From Stropharia rugosoannulata (taxonomy: Eukaryota > Basidiomycota > Agaricomycetes > Agaricales > Strophariaceae), in contig JANCIK010000005.1 of the NCBI GenBank assembly GCA_028532985.1, positions 3,602,501 to 3,666,500 of the forward strand: a stretch of 64,000 bases of DNA, in the 5' to 3' direction. The notes under the pieces are model-generated. The model did not search any database, had not been told where the DNA came from, and saw only the letters and a program-made list of their open reading frames with translations. The translations under genes were made by a program, and so were the position numbers. This document shows positions 1 through 10,006 of this stretch, piece by piece. Position 1 is the stretch's first letter, and the number at the start of each line of letters is the position of its first letter.

Positions 1-60
1 TATGAAAATGATACTGCATTCATCGGCGGCCGATCACGCAATGTTCTAAACAAACGGGCA

Positions 61-2944
61 ATGGAAACTACTTACCCAGTCGAGCCGAGCACCTCACGAA
101 CAACAACCCAGCAGTTGGAAGATATGGCAGACTTACAGTTTAACATGCCTCCGATTGAAGCATCTGATTATGACCGGCTGAGGAGAAGAAAGGTACTGCC
201 CTACATTTCAAGGTTTCTCATACCGATGAGTAGTATTCATATTTGAAACGATCAGAGTGGAGCGGATTATATTAATGAATTTATTCGCCGTGCAAAACCT
301 ATCCTCATCGCCTTGGTAGGAAGAGAAGCGCCGAGTCATGCAGTTGTGATGTGTCAAGGTTGCGCCGACGAATGTATAGCAATATGGCGATGTCGGGATT
401 GCAAAACACCACCCATGCTTTGTAGGCATTGCATGAGACAGACCCATACCAACAACCCATTTCATCGCTTAGAAAGATGGGTCAATGGGTATTTTCAAAG
501 GACTGAGATGTGGCAGGCTGGAGGTTACTTGCTCGTCAAACATAGGGCCGACCTAGATCTATGTGCGCGGCTTAAAGAACAAGTCCACGTATTGGAGTCA
601 TTTGAACATTATAAAGATGCAGCAGAGCAGGAAGATTGTAGGAATCAAGCATATGTATTCACACGTCCGATGACAGGCAGCTGGCCGGCCAGACATCGCG
701 ATGCAGATATGTCCACCAATCCGGAAGAGGTGACTCCAAATGCTGATGATATTTTTGAGGATGAAAAGGAGTATGAAGAATACTTTGACACTGTATTTGC
801 AGCTGCTCTCAAAGGCGATAACCCCGAGGATCAACATGACATCGATGACATTGCCGACACTCATGAAATTATTGCCGAAGAGGACAATTTAGATCTTACT
901 CATCATGATATACCTCACTATCTGACCTCACAAGAAGATAATTTCAACTTGCCGAACAATAACATTCTAATGCATTCATATGTACGTGTTATACATACTA
1001 ATGGGCTGCATCATTTGGCATTGGTGACATGCACATGTGGAGGACAATCCACTGATGATATAATCTATGATCTCATCGCCGAGCATTTGATTCCAGCCAG
1101 CTTTATATGAGTTTGCACAATTTTTACAGCACAGGTGCTTGATCACTTTAGACTATGCAATTTGGAACTCAAAGCCTCGGCGTACCAATTCTTCTTACTC
1201 TTGCGCCGAGTGACAATGCCCTCAAATCCGTCGGCAGTTGCTAACATCTATAATATTTTTCGCTGAATGACATGCCTATGGCATTGGATCAAGAAATTGA
1301 AATGGAATGGATTTGTGCACAACGATAGAGATCCCATGAATGTTAAGCCAGGGGAACTGTCAGTATTTTGCCCCGCTTGCCCCACCCCGGGCATCAATAT
1401 TCCAGAAGACTGGAAGAAAGAGGAAGCGGAAAGGTAAATGAATTTGTATTCAATGTCTGTGTTATGATTGACCATTTTGTCAATAATGTAGCTTTGTCTA
1501 TTGGCATATCTTCGTTGCCGATGGTAATTTTAAGGCCGATCATGTCAGAAATGACAAGGCCGCAATGGACATTTGGTTGTCTGAAGGGGGATTAATGGAA
1601 CCAGTTCAATCAGAGTATCTGGCCTTTTTAAAAACTGCCCATGAAATTGCAACGGTATGTCATAATTTTTCATCGTATCACTCATCTGTATTGATCTCTG
1701 TGCTTCATCATCATCGGCGAAAATATTGAACAGAAGGCCCCATGCGAAAATTCTTTTCATGCAATCATGACTGCATTGTTGGCTTCGTCTGCATGTGATC
1801 GCACAGGCAAGGTTGCTTTTGCATGTGCCAGACATGGGTGCTATGCACCGAACAGTTTGGTTGATTTGTTCAAAGGAGAACAACAGAAAAATGTTGACTT
1901 TGCGTTCTTGAAAGCCTTGGAAACCACACAGGTGGATGCCGCACAGGGGGTACTCATCATATACGACATAGTCTGTCAATACATAATTCATCTCCACAAA
2001 AGGATTGGTCATCTTCTCCCGGCTGGCCTATCCATCGACTCGGCGATCGGCCTTTTTCATGTGCATGCTCACAAGGATGAATGTTTTTTCCGTTATGCAA
2101 CTTCATTTATACCTGGTGCCGGTATTACAGCTGGTGAAATATTGGAGTCAATGTGGTCAACCCTCAATTCCATTTCCCCGACAGTCAGAACAGCAACACT
2201 TGCACATCGGGCCGAGGTCTTGGATGATCATTGTAACAATGCTAATCACAAAAAGTGTTTAGGTATGGTAGATGGTCTCATCCGGCGCAATGGACAGTCA
2301 AGGTTTGAATTCTCGAAATCATTGGAATATTATCAAGACCTTTCTAGTTCAGTTCCTCCAGTCATATTGAGGGAATGGCATGAAATGATTACTTCGGCGG
2401 AAAATGGCCGAGTCACGGACAGATCTGTAATGGACATATACACAGCACGCATCAAACTGGGAAATGAGCAAGACTATGGTTGGCCCGAAGATTATGATCC
2501 AAGTCCAATTGAAAAATGGCTAGATCTTGCATTCATTGTCGAGGAGGAACAGTAAGAATTTCAATACGTTCAATGCTTCATTATATCACTCAATGTTTAT
2601 TAGGATGGCTATTCAATGTAGCATTCGGCGTTATCATCATGACAAGTGCAATTCCTCCATTGAAACCATACAAAAATCTTGTATGGCATTATTTCACAAA
2701 TTCAGCCTGCTTGCGAAGATGGAGAAAGAGCTTGGCATTGTCAAACTGACAACACGCAACATAATGTCTGAGCCACCTGTAATCGCCGATGCTCCCAATA
2801 TTGCCGAATGGGACATTCTGGATGCAGACAAGAATGTCGATGGTTCAACAAATACAAACTCAATTCCCTTTGTCCCACCTCGCAGATCTGGTAGACTAGG
2901 CACTGACAACGGATTGGCAGAACCAGATGAAGGCCTTGATTCAT
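61..2944 (+). pseudogene. KDZ transposase with CxC2 cysteine cluster, N-terminal and central part
   Basis: The first exon starts at 61 and splices near 190 to about 260. The CxC2-type cysteine/histidine cluster follows at about 345-480 (CQGC, CRDC, CRHC, then H). An acidic stretch covers about 720-960. The transposase core begins around 1300, with the family signature CPACPTPGIN near 1370 and a DGNFKADH motif near 1525. Further family-typical stretches are ACARHGC, the YDIVCQY block (1960-1985), FHVHAHKDECF and GEILESMW (2130-2160). Several short introns are needed. A TIR element cuts the reading frame at 2944. The family's C-terminal part lies on the other strand at 20390-20989. About 80 residues expected between the two parts are missing, so the gene is broken. 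KDZ transposases are DNA transposases expanded in mushroom-forming fungi. Confidence 0.85.
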
Positions 2945-3991
2945 CAGGAAAACCACTTTTTTGAAAAGAGACTTTTTGAGACATCTATGTGTCTCTTGGG
3001 AAATTTACTGTCTTTTTGAGACATCAATATGTCTTTTGGTGAATTTTATGTCTTTTTTATACTTTTAAAGGTCTCCTAGAGACTTTAGGGAAATATGTAA
3101 TTCTTCCAATGTCTTTTTAGGTCTTTTTATGTCTTTTAAAGTCTTTCAAATTTTCTAAGTATTTAAATGTATTGATGTAATTGTATAAATCTTTTTATGT
3201 CTCTAGAAGATTTTAAAAATGTCTCATAAAGTGTATTAAAAAGCAACAAAAAGACTCAAAAAGACATTTAAAGACATAAGAACCTGGGAAAAAATTGACT
3301 TATGAATAGCTATTGTCAACTATTACTTGTAATCTACATTGTAGGTCTTATATAAAATACATCTGAACATGACTAAATTCAATGACTTGTGATGTAATAA
3401 ATTAATGTAGTCCAGAGCTTTACCATCATATTTGACCTGCAGTGGACTATACACACAGGCACATGGTGTAGGGGAAAGTATGCTGGTTTTAAGTCATGCA
3501 TGAAGCTGTTGGTTCAATTCCTGGCTAATGCAAATTATTTCCACAACATAAGTTCCTCTCCCCATTGTACCCAAGTTAATGTGATGGTTTATTTGCCATT
3601 GTATGTTTATGTAATGTGCTGACTAATATAGTTACTTCATGACAAATCTTAAGTACATCTAGATATAACTAATTACTTACTTACAAATATGCTTACAAAT
3701 ACAATCTAATCTATGTAGTAGTGATTTGGCTAAGATAAGGTCATGTTTTTAATGTTTTTATCAAGCAAAAATGTAACATTAAAAGACATTTAGAGACATC
3801 TAGAGACATTATGAACACATAAAAAGACATTAATGAGACTCCTAGCGACATAAAAAAGTCTTTAAAAGTTTGGTACCTGGAGACTTTGCTTTAAAAGTCT
3901 CCTAGAGACCCAGGTCTCCTGGGGTCTTTTTGAGTCTTTTTAAGTCTTTTTAAAAAATTAAAAGACTTTTTCTGAAAAAGTGTTTTTCCTG
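2945..3991 (+). mobile_element. 1.05-kb TIR element (MITE-like), copy 1
   Basis: Both ends read CAGGAAAA(C/A) followed by CACTTTTT, in inverted orientation, forming terminal inverted repeats of about 20 bp or more. The flanking dinucleotide is AT on both sides; it could be a 2-bp duplication or part of the repeat. Subterminal DNA is packed with GTCTTTT/AAAAGAC and GTCTC(C/T)TAGAGAC motifs, as expected for transposase binding arrays. There is no coding capacity. The central part carries Pol III-like A and B boxes. A near-identical copy lies in opposite orientation at 20992-22032. I do not recognise the family. Confidence 0.8.
3464..3521 (+). promoter_or_regulatory. tRNA-like internal Pol III promoter (A and B boxes)
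   Basis: TGGTGTAGGGG at 3464-3474 resembles a tRNA A box. GGTTCAATTCC at 3511-3521 is a perfect B box. Their 47-nt spacing equals that in a tRNA gene. The flanks do not form convincing acceptor or T stems, so this is not a functional tRNA gene. It is better read as a tRNA-derived promoter fossil. The same boxes are kept in the second copy of the element. Confidence 0.55.
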
Positions 3992-4120
3992 ATGTTGCGA
4001 ACTTCTTCAAGCAGTTTCCGCTTCGCAGCCGGAGATAGATCCTTCGGGGTAAGGCATTCAATCTTCAATTTGCAATGCACTTCCAAACATTTCTTGATAT
4101 TGAAGTTCTCCAGGTACGGC
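3992..4120 (-). pseudogene. KDZ-associated gene fragment, detached by Gypsy-1
   Basis: On the minus strand this 129-bp piece reads without a stop and ends in KLLEEVRN. Upstream it joins in frame to the piece at 19691 and beyond across the Gypsy-1 insertion: the ACGGC duplication lies inside the codons for LQPYLENF. Downstream it joins in frame to the plus-strand piece starting at 22035 if the segment between the two TIR elements is flipped back. It is a lysine- and leucine-rich segment of unknown function. Confidence 0.7.
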
Positions 4121-4670
4121 TGTTACGAAGTCCATATTATCCTTTCTTCTTGTCACTCTTATCTTATCGCGATATGATTCCTTCTTACCAATCCTTCTTA
4201 TCTTATCATATCGCCCCATTCCCCGTTTACTTAAGTGAACAATCTCGCAGTTGTATTTCTACTTACAAAACCTTCTCGTTGGAGAGAGAACAATCATTAC
4301 TTCTCTCTCTCGCACTCGTGGAACCTCATCCCACACCCGTGGCAGAGGAACCCGAATATTATTTACTTCTTACCGCGCCCCCTTCCCCTTTGGACTACGT
4401 GTGCACGCGCTACTATTTATACCATACAACGATAGGTATATAAGATGTAGTAGATACCGAGCTAACTCTCCAGTTAGTTCTTTGAGAATCATACCTCTTA
4501 TACCTTTCTCTGACTTAGGGCTCATAAGTCAGCTAGCTCTCTCTTCACGACTCTGTCTTCGCATCTTGCAAAGACATTTGTCAAGAGATTATCTCGAACC
4601 TTTAATCTTACGATCAAGAGATTAGATCGATTGTATAGGACTTATAGACTCTGTCTTCGAAGTCCTAACA
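4121..4670 (+). repeat. Gypsy-1 5' LTR
   Basis: This 550-bp LTR has TG...CA ends and is preceded by the ACGGC duplication. It matches 12948-13304 plus 19498-19690 with about four substitutions (two near its start, one near 4293, one near 4398). It contains its own TATA box and transcript start region. Several short open frames inside it are chance frames of the LTR and not genes. Confidence 0.95.
4437..4483 (+). promoter_or_regulatory. Gypsy-1 core promoter and self-primer at transcript start
   Basis: TATATAAG lies at 4437-4444. About 28 nt downstream, AGTTAGTTCTTT at 4472-4483 is exactly complementary to the 12 nt that follow the LTR (4671-4682). Position 4472 is where initiation would be expected from that TATA box. 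This is the arrangement known for Tf1-type elements, whose transcript 5' end folds onto the primer site. Initiation at this base is inferred. Confidence 0.7.
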
Positions 4671-4682
4671 AAAGAACTAACT
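4671..4682 (+). other. Gypsy-1 primer-binding site (self-priming type)
   Basis: AAAGAACTAACT directly follows the last base of the 5' LTR. It does not resemble a tRNA 3' end, but is the exact reverse complement of 4472-4483 inside the LTR. No tRNA primer would be required. Confidence 0.7.
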
Positions 4683-4830
4683 CTCCTACTGTTGCGAGTC
4701 CCACCTCGTAACACCCCGATACAACGACACCACGGCAACCAGACCCTGGACCAGCAGATCGACAACCCCGACCGAGTCAACCAGAACCTCGGAGTCATAC
4801 TCGACAGAACCAGACAGATTCCTACCAAAC

Positions 4831-6026
4831 ATGGAAGGAGAAGGACCCATGTTCGAACAACCCGCCAAACAAACGCCACCACCGCCCGTCACAGCTGAAT
4901 TCCTGGAACAATGGCGCCGGGCAAACAAATTAATGGAAACAAGAACTCGCGACCTAGAAGAAAGGGAGCGAAGATTGGCAGAGGCAACAATAGCCAGAAC
5001 CCAGGCGGAAGCCATCCGTCCCGAAAAGGAAGACAAGGTGAAGATACCCTTGTTCAATGGAGCTCCAGAAAAATGCCGCGAATTCCTCATTAACTTGAGA
5101 CTCCACTTTGCATCAAACCCTGGAAGATACACCGATAGTGCCTCGAAAATTATTTTCGCCCTCAGGCATATGCAGGACGGAACTGCGGGACCATGGAAGA
5201 ACAACTACATCGCCCAGAACACAACCGTGCTCGACAACCTCGTCATCAGTGACTCATACGCACACTTTAGAGACAAAATCAAGGCGGCGTTCGCAGGAAC
5301 TAAGCTCGAGCTAGATGCTGAGCAGAAATTGAGGGAACTCTCAGACAAGGATCCATGCCAATCCAGGAGTTCATCACGAAATTCGAAATCCTGACTGACC
5401 AAGCCAGGATCACCGACAACGGAAGAAAAGTCGATCTCTTTTGCAAAGCGCTTAACCCCGCCGCTTGGAAGAAACTCCTCTTCCACGAATCCCCACCCGA
5501 AACCTACTCTGAATGGAAGGAGCAATCCATCAGACAGGAGCGCAATTACAAACAAGCGCGTGAACGAATGAACGAGGTCAAACACATGACCTATAAACGA
5601 ACCAACAACGGCGGATATAAGGCCGCTAGAGATCCTTTCGTGATGGACGTCGACACCATCGAGGTTAAGAAGACCAAGGAGCAAAACGAAGAGAAGGCCG
5701 TAGCTGCCCTCTCCTTCGCAGAACGAGGAGAACTCCTCCGCAAGGGGGCATGCTTCAATTGCAAGCAAACCGGGCATCTAGCGAAAGATTGCCCGAAGAA
5801 AGCCTCTTCCTCCAACGCGAACCGAACCACCAAACCATGGTGGAACAACGACAAGAAAGAAACCCCGAAGAAAGCCGAACAACCGCAGAAGTTCAACTTC
5901 AACTCTGCTAAGAAATTTGTTAGGCAAATGGAATGGGAGAATGAAAAAGACACCACCGCATTCTTCAAGGAATGCGCCAGAATAGCCACGGCCGCACCAG
6001 ACTCCGACGACGAACAGGATTTTTGA
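4831..6026 (+). pseudogene. Gypsy-1 Gag, disrupted by one frameshift
   Basis: The first frame runs from ATG 4831 with a coiled-coil-like charged stretch (EERERRLAEA) and a capsid-type region (KIPLFNGAPEKCREFL). Near 5352 the frame must drop by one base: the sequence reads on in another frame from codons for PIQEFITKFE, as if one C had been lost in GATCCATGCC. The second frame carries the capsid C-terminal part and a CCHC zinc knuckle, CFNCKQTGHLAKDC, at about 5752-5793. It stops at 6026 and overlaps pol by 55 nt. A mid-capsid programmed shift is unlikely, so I read this as a mutation. It means this copy cannot make full-length Gag by itself. Confidence 0.85.
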
Positions 6027-9000
6027 AAAGGAGAAATAGTTCAATGTATGTTTCTCCAGATTTTTTGATTCACAATGTACAAGTAGATAGGGAACGAAAA
6101 TACATGACCTTACCCATAAAATTCCCTATCGAAAGTATGAGTGACAAAATCATTGAAAACAATGCCCTTGTCGACTGCGGAGCAGAAGGATCGTTTATTG
6201 ATCAAAACTACGTGCGAAAGAATAAAATCGAGATAACCATGCTGGATCAACCCCTCAAAGTACGGAACGTGGACGGAACGCCGAACAAACGAGGAACTAT
6301 CAGACATAAAGCGGTACTAACATTTACAGCGCTAGGACGGACATTCACAGAGGAATTCTTCGTTACGGGACTCGGCCGACAGGACATAATTCTAGGACAC
6401 CCATGGCTTAACAAATACAACCCAGACATCAATTGGGTTACAGGAGAAATTTCCTGGAGACAGGATAAGACAACTACGGCAACGGACAACGGACAAACTG
6501 GCAACAAATGGGAGCTACTTGAAACAGTCATCCAAACCACGGTGCTTGACCACTCAGAAGCGGAAACATGGATACGCGCTAAGACTACCATCTCCCATGA
6601 ACTGGCAAAAGACGACAAACTGGCTAAACCGCTTGAGGACATGATACCCGAAGAATATCACGACTTCCTGGACATCTTCAAAAAACAAACGGCCGACCGA
6701 CTACCGGAAAGGAAACCATGGGACCACAAGATCGGGCTAAAGGACACCTTCGAACCCAAGTCATTCAAAATCTACCCGTTAAATCCTCGAGAAGAGGAAG
6801 AAACTCGTAAATTCATCGACGAGAACCTGGCTAAGGGATATATCAAACCATCCAATTCACCCATGGGATCACCCTTTTTCTTCGTTGGAAAGAAAGACGG
6901 GAAACTGCAGCCCTGCCAGGATTACCAGTACCTAAATGACCATACGGTTAAGAACGCGTACCTGCTTCCATTAATCTCGGACCTACTGGACAAACTGAAA
7001 GGAGCCAAGTGCTTCACGAAACTGGACCTCTGCTTGGGATACAACAACATATGGATTCACAAAGGAGACCAATGGAAAGGGGCTTTCACCACGAAATTCG
7101 GCCTATTCGAACCAGAAGTCATGTTCTTCGGAATGTGCAATTCACCGGCGACCTTCCAAGCCATGATGGACAATATATTCAGAGAACCGCTCAGAAAGAA
7201 TTACGTCATCATCTACATGGACGATATTCTCATCTTCGCCCAAACCAAGGAAGATCTCGAACAGTATACACGAATGGTACTAGAAATCCTGAAGCAAAAC
7301 AATCTCTATCTCAAACCAGAGAAATGCGAGTTTGAAATGACGCAACTCGAATATCTCGGAATGATCATTTCGGAAGGACAGATAGCCATGGACCCTAAGA
7401 AAGTCGCCGGATTACTAGAATGGCCAACCCCGACAACTGTAAAACAAGTACAATCCTTCCTAGGATTCGGAAACTTTTACAGGAAATTCATCCGGCATTA
7501 CTCCGAGATAGCACGACCACTCAATGAACTCCTCAAAAAGGACAAGAAATTCGAATGGACGAAAGAAACGGAACAAGCGTTTATGGAACTCAAAAAGTGC
7601 TTTACGGAACAACCAGTGCTTACCATGCCAGACCAAACCAGGCTGTTCATCATTGAATCAGATGCATCAAAATACGCTAGTGGTGCAGTCCTCATGCAAC
7701 TAGATACCAACGGACAAAAACATCCATGTGCGTTCATCTCAAAAACCTTCTCCCCAACGGAAAGGAAGTACAAGATATACGACAGGGAACTACTGGCCAT
7801 AATTCGTGCGTTATCGGAATGGAGACACTACGTAATGGGAGGACCACATAAATTACTAATCCTCTCGGATCACAAAAACCTCACGTACTACCGTACTCCC
7901 CAGAAACTAAACGGACGTCAGGCACGATGGCTACTACTCCTGTCGCAATACGACTTTGAGATGAAGCACACTCCAGGGACCCAGATGATACAGTCAGACA
8001 TGCTATCCAGAAGGCCGGACCACATCCCGAAAAACAACGAAAACGACGAAAAAGTCACAATGCTGCCGGGAGATCTATTCGCAAGGTTGATCGAATACCA
8101 AAACGAGGCTCTATCAAAACTATCCATACGACAACTCAGCCTTGACAAGGAAATTGAGATCAATTACATAGATCTAGAACTCCAAGACGAAATCTCCCAG
8201 GCACTGAAAACCGACGACTTCGCCCACAGGATTATCGATTTAATAAACAACCCCACCGGGAAAGGAGCAAAAGAAGTCCCAGAATGGACGCTTGAACAAA
8301 GCGGTAGCAAAAAAGGGCTGTTCTACCAAGAAAAGCAGTACATACCCGACAACCTTCTACTCAGAAGGAAAATCACTCAACGCTACCACGACAACCTGAC
8401 TGCAGGCCACCCGGGAGAAATTGAAACACTCAACAACGTAAGAGACGCATACTGGTGGCCAGGGATGGCGGTATTTGTCAAAAACTACTGTAAAGGCTGC
8501 GGCACCTGCCAAGAATTTAAAATAAACAGGCGCCCGAACAAACCAACTCTAAATCCAATCAAGGCGCCCACCTCCAACCGACCATTTGCAAACTGCGCCT
8601 GGGATCTGATAACCGACCTCCCAAACAGCGACGGGTATGACGCCATTCTATCCATAGTGGACCATGGATCTACTAAGGGGCTAATTACCGTAAAAACCAA
8701 CAAAACAGCAAATGAGGAGGAGATCGCGCAGCTTTTGATCGACAACTTATTCAGAAGATACGGCCTACCGGACGCGATTACCAGTGATCGAGACCCTAGG
8801 TTTACCGCAAGGGTCTTCAGGGAATTCATGAAACTACTCGGCATCATGCAGAAACTGTCCACCGCATACCACCCACAGACCGACGGAACGGTGGAACGCT
8901 TCAACCAAGAAATTGAGGCCTACATTTCCATATTTTGTGTAAATAACCCGACCACATGGAGCCGAAAACTAGGAACATTGGATTTTACCCATAACAGCCG

Positions 9001-9631
9001 AAGACATGCCGACCGCCAGAAAACCCCATTCGAGCTACAGATGGGAGTGAACCCCATCGCTATCCCAACCGCGTACAAATATACGAAATTCCCAGAAGCA
9101 GAAGAGAGATTCAAGACGCTTCAGAAAGACAGAGAAGAAGCCTTGGCTGCTCACGAACTAGCGCGACAAAGAATGATCAAGCAGACCAAGCACGACTTGC
9201 CAACCTACAAAAAGGGAGATAAGGTCTGGCTCGACGCCCGTAACCTCAAGATGAACTACGCATCAAAAAAGATATCCCTGAAAAATGTTGGCCTGTTTAC
9301 GATCACGGAGGTGCTCTCCCCCGTTACATATAAATTAAAACTACCAACCCACTGGAAGATCCATGACGTGTTTCACATCGTACTACTCAAACCGTATAAG
9401 GAAACCGAAGCCCACGGACCTAACTACGCACGACCACCCCCTGAATTAATCGACGGGGAATCTGAATATGAAGTGGAACGAATTATGCACCATAGAAGGA
9501 AAGGCAAAAGAATTGAATACCTGGTCAGATGGAAGGGCTACGACGCCAACGAGGACTCCTGGGAGCCACCAACGAACCTGAAAAATGCCTCAGACATACT
9601 TAACAAGTATCGAACCCAACATCGACTATAA
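5972..9631 (+). CDS. pol: Gypsy-1 Pol: protease, reverse transcriptase, RNase H, integrase, chromodomain
   Basis: This is one open frame of 1219 codons. In order it has an aspartic protease (ALVDCGAEGS, about residue 67), a reverse transcriptase (FTKLDLCLGYNN; catalytic YMDD at about residue 415), RNase H (IESDASKYASGAV), an integrase with an HHCC zinc finger (H...CKGCGTC) and a DDE core (TDLPNSDGYD; SDRDPRF; TDGTVERFNQE), and a C-terminal chromodomain (EYEVERIM; YLVRWKGYDANEDSWEP). It is a chromovirus-type Pol. It lies in the -1 frame relative to gag, so expression probably needs -1 frameshifting in the overlap; the listed start at 5972 is only the first ATG of the frame. No internal stop is seen. 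Confidence 0.95.
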   Translation: MRQNSHGRTRLRRRTGFLKRRNSSMYVSPDFLIHNVQVDRERKYMTLPIKFPIESMSDKIIENNALVDCGAEGSFIDQNYVRKNKIEITMLDQPLKVRNVDGTPNKRGTIRHKAVLTFTALGRTFTEEFFVTGLGRQDIILGHPWLNKYNPDINWVTGEISWRQDKTTTATDNGQTGNKWELLETVIQTTVLDHSEAETWIRAKTTISHELAKDDKLAKPLEDMIPEEYHDFLDIFKKQTADRLPERKPWDHKIGLKDTFEPKSFKIYPLNPREEEETRKFIDENLAKGYIKPSNSPMGSPFFFVGKKDGKLQPCQDYQYLNDHTVKNAYLLPLISDLLDKLKGAKCFTKLDLCLGYNNIWIHKGDQWKGAFTTKFGLFEPEVMFFGMCNSPATFQAMMDNIFREPLRKNYVIIYMDDILIFAQTKEDLEQYTRMVLEILKQNNLYLKPEKCEFEMTQLEYLGMIISEGQIAMDPKKVAGLLEWPTPTTVKQVQSFLGFGNFYRKFIRHYSEIARPLNELLKKDKKFEWTKETEQAFMELKKCFTEQPVLTMPDQTRLFIIESDASKYASGAVLMQLDTNGQKHPCAFISKTFSPTERKYKIYDRELLAIIRALSEWRHYVMGGPHKLLILSDHKNLTYYRTPQKLNGRQARWLLLLSQYDFEMKHTPGTQMIQSDMLSRRPDHIPKNNENDEKVTMLPGDLFARLIEYQNEALSKLSIRQLSLDKEIEINYIDLELQDEISQALKTDDFAHRIIDLINNPTGKGAKEVPEWTLEQSGSKKGLFYQEKQYIPDNLLLRRKITQRYHDNLTAGHPGEIETLNNVRDAYWWPGMAVFVKNYCKGCGTCQEFKINRRPNKPTLNPIKAPTSNRPFANCAWDLITDLPNSDGYDAILSIVDHGSTKGLITVKTNKTANEEEIAQLLIDNLFRRYGLPDAITSDRDPRFTARVFREFMKLLGIMQKLSTAYHPQTDGTVERFNQEIEAYISIFCVNNPTTWSRKLGTLDFTHNSRRHADRQKTPFELQMGVNPIAIPTAYKYTKFPEAEERFKTLQKDREEALAAHELARQRMIKQTKHDLPTYKKGDKVWLDARNLKMNYASKKISLKNVGLFTITEVLSPVTYKLKLPTHWKIHDVFHIVLLKPYKETEAHGPNYARPPPELIDGESEYEVERIMHHRRKGKRIEYLVRWKGYDANEDSWEPPTNLKNASDILNKYRTQHRL

Positions 9632-9637
9632 GAAAAG

Positions 9638-10006
9638 ATGTCCCTCACTGAAGTCTACCGTCACTGCAAGAGAACAATACTTAACTGGTTTAATAAAACT
9701 CCCACTGTAACGACCCACTTTCCCATAATGCACGGCATGAGGACCCCTCCACTCTCACCAGAAGACGTCCCATGGCCATTGCGAACCCAAGACTTACAGC
9801 AAGCGCTGGAACTAGTCAAAATATTTAAGGAACACAGCGAAACTAGCGAATCAGCGGACCCGCTAAAAGAAATCTACAAAGACATCGTGGCAGATCTTGT
9901 GGGAGTTGAAGAAGACCTGAGAGAAAGAGAAGCGAGAGGAGCAGAAGGCGTGATTAGCCTAAAAATAGAAAAGATAGCAGAAAACGATAAAAACTCCCCC
10001 GGATGA
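9638..10006 (+). CDS. Small ORF downstream of pol in Gypsy-1, function unknown
   Basis: This is a 122-codon frame starting 6 nt after the pol stop, inside the retrotransposon. The C-terminal half is helical and highly charged (EEDLREREARGAEGV), suggesting a coiled coil. No cysteine or histidine motif is seen and no family is recognised. Its stop overlaps the next start as ATGA (10003-10006). That tight packing with both neighbours argues it is a real element gene, possibly translated by reinitiation. Confidence 0.6.
   Translation: MSLTEVYRHCKRTILNWFNKTPTVTTHFPIMHGMRTPPLSPEDVPWPLRTQDLQQALELVKIFKEHSETSESADPLKEIYKDIVADLVGVEEDLREREARGAEGVISLKIEKIAENDKNSPG

Noticed and set aside
3457..3531. Functional tRNA gene
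   Set aside because: A and B boxes are present, but the acceptor and T stems do not pair and no sensible anticodon arm forms.
4075..4625. Three overlapping ORFs of 66-124 codons, repeated at 12917-13386
   Set aside because: They lie entirely inside the Gypsy-1 LTR and occur in both LTR copies. They are chance frames.
5340..5360. Programmed frameshift in the middle of Gag
   Set aside because: It falls inside the capsid region, where such signals are not used. A single lost C in GATCCATG explains it better.
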